Shown one piece after another: positions 36,276 through 50,900 of a stretch of DNA of 64,000 nt. Position 1 is the stretch's first letter, and each line of letters begins with the position of its first letter. Source of the stretch: Ancylostoma caninum (lineage: Eukaryota > Nematoda > Chromadorea > Rhabditida > Ancylostomatidae); contig JBAJFG010000320.1 in assembly GCA_037903475.1 (NCBI GenBank), positions 700,001 through 764,000 of the forward strand. Reading direction: 5' to 3'. Below the pieces are notes generated by a model. The model did not search any database. It was not told where the DNA came from and saw nothing but the letters and a program-made list of their open reading frames with translations. The translations under genes were made by a program, and so were the position numbers.

Positions 36276-37110
36276 TCATGACTTATAATAACGGGTTTAG
36301 TATGTTTACATGTGTATCAGTATGTAAGTATGTATGTGTATCGGAACGTTACGAAATCCTACAATTGGTCAGTGATCGTGAATGTGAGATCAAGTAAAAG
36401 CCTAGGAACGGGTGTGGTATGGTTAAGTGGGGTAGGGATGATATCGAGGAGAAGGTTGGATAATGTGCAACTGGTCCGTCAATGGAGTCATCACAGAAAG
36501 GCTGCGCCGGTGCCCCCGGGGCGTGTGCACCGCTGTGATAAGGGTGCGCCGGCGGCCAAAAGTGGGGGAGTCGGGCGCACTGTTGCTGCAGGAGCGCCCC
36601 TGAGCCTAGTATTGATGAAACACTACAAGACGAGTCCTCAATTAGGTGACAGCGGTATCGCATCCCAACGGGTAATGTATAACAATGTACCCCTGCAGTA
36701 GTTGAATCATGTGCATGTTTGCCCTTTGTTCACCATCAAAACCATTTGTGTTCACCCTTCTCATTTGTGCTTCCTTTCCTCACCCTCCTTTTTTATGTAC
36801 TCGATCTAACTCCTATCACTTTACCAACAGTAACGTGCAGGAAATTTTAATCATTCTCTGTCAACATTCAACGGTAAATCGGTGAAAGATAGTTAGCTAT
36901 GTCAATCGATAACTTATTGTGCACCAAGACGGGGCAATACTACTCTGCACAGAGTCCAGTGGCGTAGAGTGAAGGCAGCAGGAGAAAACAATATAATGCT
37001 ACACTTCTAGTTGGTTTTCCATAGGGAAACTCGATTGGACAATAAGTTACATTAGCATGGATTTGAGATGAAACAATGAAAGTCCGGCGTCAGCCGGACG
37101 GCCAGACTGG
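36276..37110. mobile_element. Helitron-like non-autonomous repeat, copy A
   Basis: It begins A|TCATGACTTATAATAAC, then GGGTTTAGT and TGT-rich words. It ends with the hairpin GTCCGGC-GTCA-GCCGGAC at 37082-37099 and CAGACTGG|T. A 5' TC and a 3' hairpin followed by CTRR, inserted between A and T, are Helitron hallmarks. It shares 5' and 3' parts with copy B and contains a single unit of the minisatellite that is expanded there (near 36525-36575). Confidence 0.5.
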
Positions 37111-37114
37111 TAAT

Positions 37115-38900
37115 CTAATATTTCAATTTCTAGTTTTAATTTAGGATGTTACTCTATCAGTGTCGATATAGGCCCTTGATACTTACCGATTGTGACTGCT
37201 TACGTGTTGCCCGCAGCACTATCATTCCTAAGTTTAGTGAAGGATTGCCTCATGCTCATCAGGGCTAGAATATGGTTCCTAGCATACATCTAATCTAGGG
37301 ATTATTCAGACAGTGCTCATGTGAGCGGAGGCGGGAAGAGTTGGCGGGCTACTGACCGAAGTTGACGGTCTGAAGAAGTTCTGCTAGCACCATTATCGGA
37401 GCTCGTTGCAGGTTATTTCTCATGTTGGAAGCTCCTCTTCAACTCTTCTTCTCAATATTGGTCAAATGTTTTGAGAAACGACTTCTTCCGCTGATGCATC
37501 TAATCCCGTCTGCTACCAGAGCTGTGACACATTTGATCACTCTGTAAGTGAGGTTCTTGCGCATTTTCGAAGGGCTGCAAATCTTGTGTGTCTAAACATT
37601 GTTGTGATGCTAACTGATAGCGATAAAACGATGAGTCTGTAAATGGAACATGATAAAACCGAAGCATGAAATGGCAAGAGCAGGAAATAGAAGATTTACA
37701 CTAGAGGAAAAAATTAAGAAATCTCAGAAGGGACACGTAGTTGGATAATGCCTGAGCGAATTCACTGCGTGTGGGCAATACCCATAGTTCAGCGCACCCT
37801 GTGCACGGAATCCCACCTATACCCATGGCATTCCAGAATTATTTCGATTCTTCCTATTGCATGCTGATATGTATTTTGTAATAGCAATTTTGCATTTTTC
37901 TTGTTGTCATATTAATTTTTCTGAAAGTATCACAGTTTACACCATCCTGTACACCGTTTTATTCATAGTCTATCACCGACGCAATATTCTTCGATTAAGT
38001 CATCCTGAAACTTTCAGTATTTTGTTGGAGAAGGTGAGTACGAACGCAAAAATAGAACGTACATTTATGACACAAATATACACTAGTTACGTCCGACCAA
38101 ATAGGTGGCATCTGTTTAGCGTACTGAAACAGACGTACATACTCGGACTTAACCGAGATAATATGTTAGACTCAACGTATATGAGGATGAAACAAATCGT
38201 ATGAGGCAGCACCCACGAAAATTTCTGAATATCCCAGAGTAATTTAGAGGTATCGAGGATTCTAAACACTTTCATAAAGAGAAAACTTTCCGATAGCACC
38301 GAGAACGCTGTTTTCAGAAAGTTACTTGAAGTAGTTGCGGTTAACTTGGGTGTGCTAGTGGTTCAGTTGCGCAAGCCATGAGATTAGGATCGATAACACC
38401 AGATCGGTTAAGCCGTCTTTCCCACTAGCTGGATTTTCGCGCAGTCAGTTTTTTTTTGAAATGAGGCCTTTCTGCATCGTATTAAGGGAACGATGTTTAG
38501 AAAATAAGTATCAATCGAGAAAGACGTCACATGAAGATAAAAACACATGAAATTAACTAACAGAGGAGAAGTAAGGGAAAATCAAAAATCAAAACTAGTT
38601 ACAACAATAAACGAAGAGCTATAGATACCATAAAATGTTAGTGGAGAAGCAGGATTGCAGTTACCAAAAACAACACAAATTGCAGAAAATTCGACAAAAG
38701 AATCCGAGATAGAAAGAAAAAAACGAGTGCTTCTCATGGAGATTACGTCAAAACTGTTGGTTCTATTCCCACGCAACAAAAGAGAACACTGCCTTCAGTG
38801 CGAGAAGGTAAACTCGTCGAAAGTTGGTGCCAACACAAAGTTATACATGTTACTGAGCTGAGCGCAGAGCATTTCTGCTGTTCCTACTGTACAAGAACTG
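37115..38900. other. Region downstream of the Cys/His-repeat gene, no supported gene
   Basis: There is a 115-codon frame at 37857-38204 with a GAGAAG|GTGAGT donor-like site, but no partner exon. The rest is AT-rich with no repeats of clear structure. Confidence 0.4.
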
Positions 38901-38931
38901 TCTGGACTTAACTTCCTGAATATGTAAAAAC

Positions 38932-41900
38932 CTAAGGAGATGAAGTTTCCGTGGATGCTGCCTTCGAAGAGGGGGTTGTGGAACCACTAACCTTGGGTGG
39001 TTGAACACCACCTCCTCCAGCTCCACCACCATGAATACTGCATCCTGATGTTCCACCGCCTCGGGCACCACATTTGCACACAGCTGCTCCACTACCATGG
39101 ACACTGCACGTCGATGATCCACCAGCTTTGCCACCGCAAGTGCATACAGCTGCTCCACTACTATGGACACTGCATGTCGATGATCCACCAGCTTTGCCAC
39201 CGCAACTGCATACACCTGCTCCACTACTATGGACGCTGCATGTCGATGATCCACCAGCTTTGCCACCGCAACTGCATACACCTGCTCCACTACTATGGAC
39301 ACTGCACGTCGATGATCCACCAGCTTTGCCACCGCAACTGCATACACCCGCTCCACTACTATGGACACTGCATGTCGATGATCCAGCAGCTTTGCCACCG
39401 CAACTGCATACACCTGCACCACTACTATGGACACTGCATGTCGATGATCCACCAGCTTTGCCACCGCAACTGCATACACCTGCTCCACTACTATGGACAC
39501 TGCACGTCGATGATCCACCAGCTTTGCCACCGCAACTGCATACACCTGCACCACTACTATGGACACTGCATGTCGATGATCCACCAGCTTTGGCACCGCA
39601 ATTGCACACAGCTATACCACCAGCTTGTGCACCGCCTCCTTTTGCTCCACTACTGTGAACACTGCAAGTTACTGAATGCTGATGCGTCACAACTTGGGTA
39701 CTGCTTCTACTTGCTCCGCCAGCCTTAGCACCACAGTTGCACACAGCTGCACCTCCAGCTTGGGTACCGCCTCCTCTTGTTCCACTACTATGTACATTGC
39801 AGGACACTGCATGCTGGTGTTCTATTACTTGGGTACTGCTTCCTTTTGCTCCGCCTGCTTGAGCGCCGCAATTGCACACAGCTGCACCACCAGCTTGGGC
39901 ACTGCCTCCTTTTGCTCCACTGCTATGGGCACTGCAGGTCACGGCATGCTGATGCTCCATTACCTGGGTGGTGCTTTGCTTAACCACCTGTGTAGTAGTT
40001 TGGGTACTGCTTCCTTTTGCTCCGCCAGCTTGAGCACCACAGTTGCACACAGTTGCACCACCAGCTTGGGCACCGCCTCCTTTTGCTCCAGCACTGTGGG
40101 CACTGCAAGTCACTGCGTGCTGATGTTCCACTACTTCCACTACTTTGGCACTGCTTTGGGTAGTGCTTCCTTTTGTTCCGCCAGCTTGAGCACCGCAGTT
40201 GCACACAGCTTGGGCACCGCCTCCTTTTGCTCCACTACTATGGGCACTGCAGGTCGCTGCATGCTCCACTACTTCCACTACTTTGGTACTGGTTTGGGTA
40301 GTGCTTCCTTTTGCTCCGCCAGCTTGAGCACCGCAGTTGCACACAGCTTGGGCACCGCCTCTTTTTGCTCCACTGCTATGTGCACTGCAAGTCACCGCGT
40401 GCTGATGTTCCCCTACTTCCACTACTTTGGTACTGCTTTGGGTAGTGTTTCCTTTTGCTCCGCCAGCTTGAGCACCGCAGTTGCACACAGCTTGGGCACC
40501 GCCTCCTTTTGCTCCACTACTATGGGCACTGCAGGTCGCTGCATGCTCCACTACTTCCACTACTTTGGTACTGCTTTGGGTAGTGCTTCTTTTTGCTCCG
40601 CCAGCTTGAGCACCGCAGTTGCACACAGCTTGGGCACCGCCTCCTTTTGCTCCACTACTATGGGCACTGCAGGTCGCTGCATGCTCCACTACTTCCACTA
40701 CTTTGGTACTGCTTTGGCTAGTGCTTCTTTTTGCTCCGCCAGCTTGAGCACCGCAGTTGCACACAGCTTGGGCACCGCCTCCTTTTGCTCCACTACTATG
40801 GGCACTGCAGGTCGCTGCATGCTCCACTACTTCCACTACTTTGGTACTGCTTTGGGTAGTGCTTCCTTTTGCTCCGCCAGCTTGAGCACCGCAGTTGCAC
40901 ACAGCTTGGGCACCGCCTCCTTTTGCTCCACTACTATGGGCACTGCAGGTCGCTGCATGCTCCACTACTTCCACTACTTTGGTACTGGTTTGGGTAGTGC
41001 TTCGTTTTGCTCCGCCAGCTTGAGCACCGCAGTTGCACACAGCTTGGGCACCGCCTCCTTTTGCTCCACTACTGTGGGCACTGCAGGTCGCTGCATGCTC
41101 CACTACTTCCACTACTTTGGTACTGGTTTGGGTAGTGCTTCGTTTTGCTCCGCCAGCTTGAGCACCGCAGTTGCACACAGCTTGGGCACCGCCTCCTTTT
41201 GCTCCACTACTATGGGCACTGCAGGTCGCTGCATGCTCCACTACTTCCACTACTTTGGTACTACTTTGGGTAGTGCTTCCCTTTGCTCCACCAGCTTGGG
41301 CACCGCCTCCTTCTGCTCCACTACTGTGGGCACTGCAGGTCTTTGCATGTTGATGCTCCACTACTTCGCCAGCTTGAGCGCCGCAGCTGCACACAGCTGC
41401 TCCACCAGCTTCACTACCGCCTCCTGCTGCTCCACTGCCATGGGCACTGCAGGTCACTGCATGCTGATGCTCCTCAACTTGGGTACTGCTTCCTGTAGTT
41501 CCACCAGCAGCAGCACTGCCTTGTTTCTGAAATGTCACCGCATAAAGAATTAGAAGAGAAACGCTGTTATAAAATAGTTGTCATCTCTTTCAGATAACCC
41601 ACGACTTGTATAAGAGATTTAGAAATTGCCTCATGCAAATTAACAGAAGTTGCCTAACAACGATTTCAGTGTTGTGCTATAGGTAAAGTCAGGGATCCAC
41701 CTTCTCCTATCGAATCGTTCCCTGGATCTCACAAACAAATTGTACTGACTTTCAATACTGTGCCTCACAGGTTGTTGATGGAGCACTTTATTCAGCCATT
41801 TCGAATTCAATTCGTTTTTAAATGTCTGGAATTCGTTTAGGCCTCTGAAAACGACGTGAAGTTGAAACGTACGCCGAATAAAGTGCCCCATTGACGACCT

Positions 41901-44900
41901 AGGTGGTAAAATATTAAAAACCAATAGAACATCCAAGCAATGCCGAGGTTTCATCGAGAAAAAACGTGGAATTCACACAAGAAACAGTTAATACTGGAAA
42001 GGAATGCATTACATACAGACTTTCTTTAAAATTCTTGCCCCCGCTGAATCACCCGTCAGCTTCGCTACGTCACACCACGTATGATAATGCATGGGTGATG
42101 CGACGCGGCTTAGCAGGTGGGCGGTGAAGCGTGAGGCAAGTATTTTTGAGAAAGACTGTAGCTATCACCACATATTTTTGTTGAAACAGAAGGCAACGCA
42201 GTAAACGAATCGGCAATATCCGTGGATGACCCAAATAAGCAATGAGACTCAGCAAGAAAGCTGAGAGCAAAACAACGGGAAACATTTTCTCCCGATCTTT
42301 TTTCTTGTTATAACGGGATGATTTCATCCTTCGTAAGTGAAAAATTCTGCTGTAGAAATGACCTTCAAAAGTCTCCTCTCACCCTCAGCGGCTCAAAGGC
42401 AATCCACCTCGTTTCTTGCGTCAAACAGTTGACTCATTTTAAGTGTGCAGATGCCATAGCTTCATTTATAGTGCGTCGGAGTCCGATCCCGTCGTTTAAA
42501 AAAAGGAACGTGTCGATCCTCGTCTGAATCCGACGCATTCGGAGTCCGACGACGACGATGGGCTCCGGGTATGGTGTAGATTTGCGTGCGTCTACAAAAG
42601 CCATGGGTAATCTCAATTATGCATCCGCGCTCAGGGTACGGTATCAAGCCGTTATCCATTCACTGATACCGCACCCTTTGGCGCAGCTGCATATATTATT
42701 ACAGATCATATATTTGTTTACGCATTTTGCAGTGGTAATGCTGATGCGCAGTTTTTCATCTCAGGGAAGAACAAGCACTTCATCTTCTCTCAAAGATAGT
42801 TAAAAGAATCTTCTGCGGAATCTGAAAAACCGACGAAATTGGAACTCCAATTTTAAACCAGTTCCAACCGCGTCTACGGACACTTACCAGCCGCACGCGT
42901 CACGTCATCTTGCCTTTTTGAACATGGGAACAAAAAGTCAAGCATGCTTCAGTAAGCATATTAGGTCAAAGATGACCTGAAAAAAGACCGTGAGTAAACG
43001 CCTTCTATAAACTGTCTCACCGCGGCCTGACGCGCGCGGGTAGTAAGCGCCCGACAATCGTTCAAACCAAGTCGGGCACGGCAAGAGCCGCGCTACGCAC
43101 GCACACGGTCGATGGTTAGATCGCGCCACTGGCCAGCCAAGCTATCCATACCTCCGGGTAGATTGGTAGATTGGCACAAGAGGAGTCTGTGAGAATGAAG
43201 CGCTGACTTCGTACATCGGATGCCCCCCCCCCACCCTACGCTTGCTTCTACGAAGCTCAGATAAAGTCGAATGCGTGGCTCATTTCACAAAATCAACACT
43301 GTTCACATTGTCATTTATCCTATCTACAAAATCTGTTCCCATATTAAAGAAGAAGAACAGAGCACCCATAGAGCACTAACGCATACCTCAAAGAGCTAAG
43401 CTATGAGGAAAACTATGTCGTCCAAAATCGTAGGTGTGCAAAACATATGATCGCCACTGTATGTGCCTGCGTAAACAGAGAGGAGACTAGAACCTCCAGT
43501 ATTAGTAGCAAGGAGACGCCTAATCTTCAGCCGCGTGAGCGGCCGTGCAATACAAACCAACGAAAATCATGCCCGAAGTATGAAGTTAAGTGCAGGGCGA
43601 ATAGTTGCGGGACAATGGGATCATGCTGCATGTGACACGTACCGCGAGCAGGAAGTTGTTGAGGAAAATCCAATTATTCAGACTTTTTGTAGGTGGAAAG
43701 CGATGCTCGAAGTCTCTGACAAGTAGCGAGCAATACTCGAAACCTACCGCATGACCACGTGACAAGCACGAACACATATGCACTTTTGATTGCGTTTGGG
43801 TTTGAGTTTGCTTGGTGACCAACACAGTGATAGCTTGTCCTTGTGCGGCCTGACTAGATGAAGTAGTTTGTGTTTGCACAGTCTGTTTCCCGTCTTTTGA
43901 TAGTGCCTGCAAATCACTGACTCAATAACTATCACTGCAATGATCCTATTGTGACCTGTGAAGCGTACAGGTTCTGCAAAGAAGCTTTTTGGACCGGCGC
44001 CTTTGGTAGCGTACGAGGCTGAGAAAACTTCCCTGACGACGATGGGCTTAGCAGCCTTTACATCAGCTCTTTCCTGGAAATACTCGGGTCGATGAAAATT
44101 TTCGTATGTGATAATGTTACTAAGGCTCCGCTTACCGTCTGTATTTGCTGACAAGACTTGCACTGCACTTTTGATTGAACAATTATGTCTGCCTTCTCAA
44201 TCTGTGCCTGGTTAAGCTTTTCTTCTTTCTCGACACTGGAATTAGTCAGCTAAGCACCCGAGCACTCTGAAGGGAAAATGCTGTTACATGTGGTCAGCTC
44301 ACATGGTTATAACTTTGAGGTTCTGAGCAGGTGGACATTCACATTTCTTCACATCTTTGACGTAGACAGGCTCGTGATAGGTGCCCTGGACACAAAAATT
44401 CCAACAGTACTTCAACGTGCATTACGCGAGATTAGTTCCAACCTGTAGTACTACTGCAGTAACCTTCTGATCCTGAGCCGGCTGAACCCCAGCTGGCAAC
44501 ACAGCGGTCTTTCCTTGTTTGTCCTCGACTACCCTGCCTATCACACAACCAGGTTCAACATTCTCTCCCGGTGTGCAAGCCACACAAGGTGCGTTCGCGC
44601 TATCTCCGAGCTTTTGTCCAGCGGTTTGAGTGAATACTACGTAGCCATCCTGGTTCTTGGTTAGCAAACCGACAGCTGCATTTTTGTCCTGCAATTCAAA
44701 CCATTCGTCACTGAGAAGTCAAACATTCTAGATATTAATAGACTGTGAGTTTCGGATACAAAGAAGCTCCGGTAGTAGTTATGAAGGAGCTGTGAATGCA
44801 GTTTGTCTGATTTGAGGCCATATCTAACAAGTCGCTCCGGTACACGCTCGCAGTTTGTATTTTTTAGAATTATATATTCTAGGCCTTAAGACAAAAATCA

Positions 44901-47900
44901 TTCAGTACGTATATTTCAAACAATTCGGGGCTGTGCATGCGTGCACATACCAGAAGAACGGTTAAGGAGGGTCAACGGGCAGTATAACCGTATATTTTTG
45001 ATCTTGAAACTAATGTGCCTCGTGCGCAATGGCAGGAATTGTAGGGAATGGAAGGGAGGAAATTCTCTGGCTAAATGCAGTAATCATTTGAGAGGTACCC
45101 TTGTCTTGTTCGGTTGTGCGCATATGGATACCGGCTCTAACTGTTTGCCTCCGCGACAGTCACCCATGTTGTTCTCATCAATTGTGTCGTTGTGAGGTCT
45201 CAAGCATAGGCGAGCCTGGCTGCAATAGCGTTGCTAGGAATTGGCAACAGCTCCCTTCTAAGTTTTTTGCTGTGGCGACCTAAAGCGAACTGCGACAAAA
45301 AGTGACAACCGGTCATTTTGTAGGTGGGCGACAACTTTTGTCGCTCACCCACCTTTGTAGCGCATTCGCCGATGTTGCGGCAGAAATCAGGAAGGTATTT
45401 AGCACAAATTTTGTTGTAGCCATAAAAACCAGTAGGTTGATGCTGCATAACGGCGACATACATCTTCGGAGTATTCATACTGCAATACAATACTATGACA
45501 TGAACTTCAAATCAATGAGATTTCATTCCAATATATGACCTTTTGCAATTCCTTTGTAAGAACGAGTCCAAGCAGGCCGTTTACAAGGCTTCGTATTATC
45601 TCGATAATAAACTCAGCAGCACTCCTGAGCACCCCGTTTATTACGTAATTAAGCTAGCGGGGTGAGGTTTGCGTTTACAGGTTATTTGAAGCGATGAGCT
45701 CGGTAATCATACTCATGTTACACCTCAAGGTCATCTTTGTACTGTCCTTGTAAGGGAGCAGAAGATGCCAATTTCTTCTCAAGCATAATAGTAGGGCATC
45801 TTTTCCAGTACCACCATTCATTACGTAACTATGCTAGTGGAGTGAGATAGACAACTCTACAAATGCAAAGTGACGGCAGAAAATGACTATGGTTTTTGTG
45901 ATCAGAGCATCAAATATTTTCAGTATGCAAAATTTTGGCGAAAACTGTGACTATAAATTTTTTTGGGGGAGGAGAGGGGGGTGAGTAACTATGCAAACAG
46001 TACTGGTGTCCATTTTGCTAGTGTTAGCAGAGAGTTGGCCCCGGATAGACAAATGAAAAATTATAAAAGAACATGGACAAAAGAAAGGCATTGGGCTAGC
46101 CCAAGCTTGAGGCAATATGGAACCTTATACGTCGAAGGTGTCTTTACATACATAGAATTCGAGGGAAGCGTCTCGCTTATCTACAGCAGCAGGTGTCGAG
46201 TCGATGGTCAGATGGTACATGCACGTTGAAATCGAATACAGGATATTCGGTAAGTTCTGTAACTTGCGTATACCTTAAATTCTTGCTATACCTCTAGTTT
46301 ACTCATGCTTATTCTCGATGCTCTCTCTCGTGCTTTGTTGCCAGGTAACTCGATGTGATAGGACGACCGACGACAGTATAAGGGAGGAGGAGCGAGGAGC
46401 CTGATCATCTAATGGGCTCAATCCGCTGGAGCAGCCAGCCGAACGCTGGACGCGTCTCGCTGAGCAACCTAAGCCTGTAAGAGGACGACCACATCCATTA
46501 CTATCTACAGCCTGTGTCGAGTCAACGGTCAGATGGTACATGCGCATGATCACAATTACTCGCAAACGACATGGCGGGATCTACGGGGTGTGTGAGGAGC
46601 ATTGACCGCCTTTCGTGACATATAATCTATACAGTTAATCGAAGTTAGATGTGAGACAAGGTGCAACCATTGTGTTGCTTAGGATCCCAAGAACAAGTCC
46701 AACTAGGACACACGTGCATTTCATGGTCCATTGTATCTCCATGTTCACCAGTAGTCATCAGACAAGACCAAAGGTTGAGAGGAGGCTTCACTACTGCGAT
46801 GGAAGTAATCACCTTTGATTTGAGTTTTTACTTAGCTTTCCAGAGCTTTTACTAATAAGATTTACGAAATCAGAAAAATGGGAAGAAATAGGATAGTGTT
46901 ACCCCCCCCCATCCAAAAAAAATCCACGATGGAAAATACCAGCTGTGCAATGATTAAACTTTGCTTCCGTATTTGCTAACGGCACAGACGAACTTCCAAT
47001 CATGTTCTTCGGTTCTCATACCAGGGTCACCATATAGTTGCCAGAGCGACACTCAGCGAAAGCAAATTATTCCTGTGCTCATTTACTGATTAAGTAATGA
47101 ACCGTTCCTTTTTCAAGAAGATTTTCCCCCAGCTCACAAGGTAAAGACAGTGAAAGGGTGCCACACTAGAAGCCATTTATATGTCTTACTAGTTCCACCT
47201 CACTCCTCCACTCTCAAACTTTTGAACTGTACCACATAGGCATTTTGATGAAGCAAGCATGAACTTCATCACACCACAGTGTGGAGTTGCATGTGGATTG
47301 TTTAGAAGTGTTTTTGTTATAATTATAAGGTTTTTGTTTTTGTTCCCTTTTGTTTTCCGTAGAGGTATTTTCAGGAATGGAGATAAAGGCCCATAGTAAA
47401 GTGTCATGGAGTCAGTTGAACTCCAAAGCTCACCACCACGCCTTAGGTGGTGATTGCATGCTAGCTCACTTCGAAGAAGTATCTTCTTCTGCTTAGCGTT
47501 TTTCCCGTTTCGCATCGGGGTCCGCTTTGCTGATGCTTTGACGCCAGAGTGCTCTGTCGTGCGCTTGGTCGGGATGGATCCCAGCCGTCTTGAGGCCACC
47601 GTGTACGGTGTCAAGCCATCGTTGCTTCGGTCGTCCTTTAGGCCGCTTTCCTGGTACCTCTACGTCGAAGCCAATCCTACAGACTTTGTCGCCATCAGCG
47701 CGAAGAACGTGACCAAACCATCACAGACGCGCCTCACGGAGCTTGTCCGCTATCGCAGCTACCCCAAATCGCTGTCGTATGTCGTGGTTGCATATGCGAT
47801 CTAGCTGCTCAATGCCACCCATCCACCGCAGTATCCTCATCTCAGTGACACTGATTTGGCGTTCCATTTCCTTAGTGGCGGGCCAGCACTCGGCACCATA

Positions 47901-50900
47901 CAGCGCGACAGGACGTACCACGATACGGTAGATCTTCGACTTGAGCTGCTCTGGTATGTCCTTGTCGCACAGCACACCAGTCAGCGAGCGCCGCTTCAAC
48001 AACGCAGCGGCGACGCGTGCGGTGATCTCATGGACGAGGCTGCCGTCTGATGAAACCACTGAGCCGAGGTATTTGAAAGTAGCGGCTCGCGAAAGATTCG
48101 TGCCATTAACTTCGAAGTAGTATGGGATGGCAGATCATTGTCACTTACGTCACTGTTAGAGCACGCATGTGGTAACAGAGGAGATCATCGCCCTGTTAGG
48201 AGCTGATCGCCTTCTCATGCTGTGGAAATAGTGGGAGAAGCGAGAGGGCTCAGAGTAAGACGCTCGGGGTGGCGAATTCCACTCGCCTCTCGCACCATTC
48301 CCACTGCATGAAAAAGCGATCAGCTCCTGACAGGTGATGATCTCCCCTGTTTCCTAATTCGAGACGGACTGCACTACTACAGAAGTGGTCTCCAAGCAAA
48401 GTTTTGGAAAATAAATCTCTCATTGCTAACCTTCGGAACGTCTTCGGCACACGCAATTTGCTTCACCACAGGCATTCCTTTCTCATTGACTTCCACCTCC
48501 ACCGGAACGCACACTATAAGAAACGAAGATGCATCCAGAGCGTGAGAAAGTGACTTCCAAATTTAAAGCTTTACATGTCTCTCCAATCTTCTTCTGAATG
48601 TTTTGGTCCACTCCAGCAACAGTCATGTTCTGAGGATTTCCCTTTTTGTCACACTGAAATTGAGAAGAGTAGATTATTGGTGGGAAATCAATGTATGAAT
48701 TTGCTATATTACCTGGCATTGTCCATCGGCGTAGAATATTGCCTCTCCATGACTTCCTTTGACCAGTTCGCCCACAGTGTAGTATCGGTACTTTATTTTG
48801 CCGTTGCTGTCCTTCTGGATTTTCTCATCCGGTATGAATTGCGGTGTTTCTGAAGAGCGCTGCTAAGTCAGCATATACTGCGACTTTGTCCACCCTTTGC
48901 AACTGCTGACCCACCATGCGCTCCTTTTACCAGTATTCCCCTCATTGGTTTATCGGTAGCTTTAGCTCTCGGTCCAACTTCTGCTGTTTCTACCTTTTCT
49001 ATATTGACCAAGACAGCAACACCAGTAGGACCCTGAATTCTTGTAATCGACGCATTTCTGAAGTAAGTAGAACGTACCTGTCTGGAATATCATTGGAATG
49101 ATTATTTGTTTACATAGGAGCGTCTCACTGATGGCTCACATATTTCACTTACCACTGCGCAGATTTTGTCCGGCGTGAACGCACCATCTATAGCCTTATC
49201 GTCATCAGATTCAGAATCAGCAGCGTGGCGCAGTTCGACCAGTTTCCTGAAAACAGCATAAAAGTATTGACGGTAGTAAAAGTACAGTATTAGGCAAAAA
49301 GGTTGATAGACGCCTCTGATAGACTGCACGGGCTGAAAAATCAAAAATAGACTAGTAGTTCGGCACTCGCACGGGAATGAGCAGACAATCTAAAAAATTG
49401 CTGGGATTCAACGAACTCACTTCCTGTCACTTTCGTCATCCTTAACCATTTTAGTTCCCTTTTCTGCCTTTGCCCTTGCCTTTGCCTTTCTTCTGGCCCG
49501 TCTTTCCATCCTATGCTTCTTGCACCGCTTCTTTTTCCCAGTCGGAAGTCGAACGCACCCGCACGGAGGAGGATCCATCATGATCTTCGAGATATTATTA
49601 AGAATACCGTATACATTTTATTTATTTTGCCATCATTCTAATGAAGGCTCAAGTGTAACGTCTTTGCTAAGAATGAAACAACAAAATCCGTTTCAGACCA
49701 GGGAAGTGTGCAACAAAAAATTCTGTAAATCGTAAGTAGAGTTTTGGAGGCTTAGCCACCAGCAGTATGATCCTAGAAAATTCAACACGTTCTGTACCTT
49801 AATCATTCCTATGCCACTCAAAGGTATCTCCTAAGAAGTTACTGTTCATCCAGCTTCTTAGAGATTATTTGGTATGTGTTTCCGTACTTACTAGCCTCAG
49901 TAGTGTACGCATACTGTCTTTTCTTCTTTGGAGTCTTTGCTGTTTTCTACGAGCAGTGATCGAAAGGTTGGTAAAAAATGCATCGGGCACAACATTACCC
50001 TCTTGTTGAATTTAGAGTAAAGAACCGCGTGGGACTTTTCGACGAGCGATAGGCTCGTTGCGGGCAATCTCCTATTCATTTTGAGAATTCGGTTCCACCA
50101 GAAAAAGTAGCTGACAGGGATGTTGTCGATGTTGACCTGTGTCGCGTTATAAAAACTCTTTTACTGCCCAAATTTTTCAGTGAAACAAATCTTGAAAATG
50201 AATTGTGAAAAGGCTGCTTTTACTGGCGAGTAGCATGAGTAATACTACACGAATATACTTTGCATTTGAGCCGACCACTGTAAAATTAAAATTAATCACA
50301 TTTCCGCGCCAATAAGAAGCGCTCTCACTCACTGTCTTCATTCTGAATTTTTATGAAAGTTGAGCTACTTTCTCGGAACTTATAAAACGTAGAAAAATCC
50401 CAAAAATGGTTTCAAAGGCACCGTCCCATTTCCTAATCGTTTATGAGATTTTCATATGAAAAGATTCTTCAGGAGCTGCTGGTCACAGTATATGTGACTG
50501 TGTGCAAAACTGCCGAAAAATACTTCTTTGAATGTCAGTTCTTGCGGAGCTTGTGGGTGGAGTTGGCAGGCACGGAAAATGCGTCATAATGAATAATCTA
50601 CTCTTGGAAAAACACTTTCTGGAGATATTCGAACACCTCCTGAAAGTTTCCCAGTCACTCGTTAATGAAATAGAATTTTTCTCGCAAACTGCGCATCGTA
50701 AAAAAAACCAATAATGTTTTTAAATTGTAAACTGTATCACGCGCATCTCTGGTGACAACGTACATGACCTTTAGAAAAGTAGTCTGCGATTATTCGTGCA
50801 GTACGATTTTGTTGTTTCACACTCAATGAGGAAAACGTTGTTCCCTCGGACAAGTGTAGAAACTAGCATAACCTGTCATGTTTCTTATTATCCTTTGTGA

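Noticed and set aside
38997..39728. 243- and 194-codon plus-strand frames and a 248-codon second minus frame
   Set aside because: They are shadows of the 66-bp coding repeat in other frames. They have no splice-consistent partners.
38990..41460. CRISPR-like regular repeat array
   Set aside because: The units are contiguous coding repeats without unique spacers, in a eukaryotic gene.
39676..41553. 625-codon open frame on the plus strand
   Set aside because: It is the antisense of the Cys/His repeat array. A 138-bp period divisible by 3 and lacking stops keeps the opposite strand open too. The minus strand has matching exons, phases and a stop.
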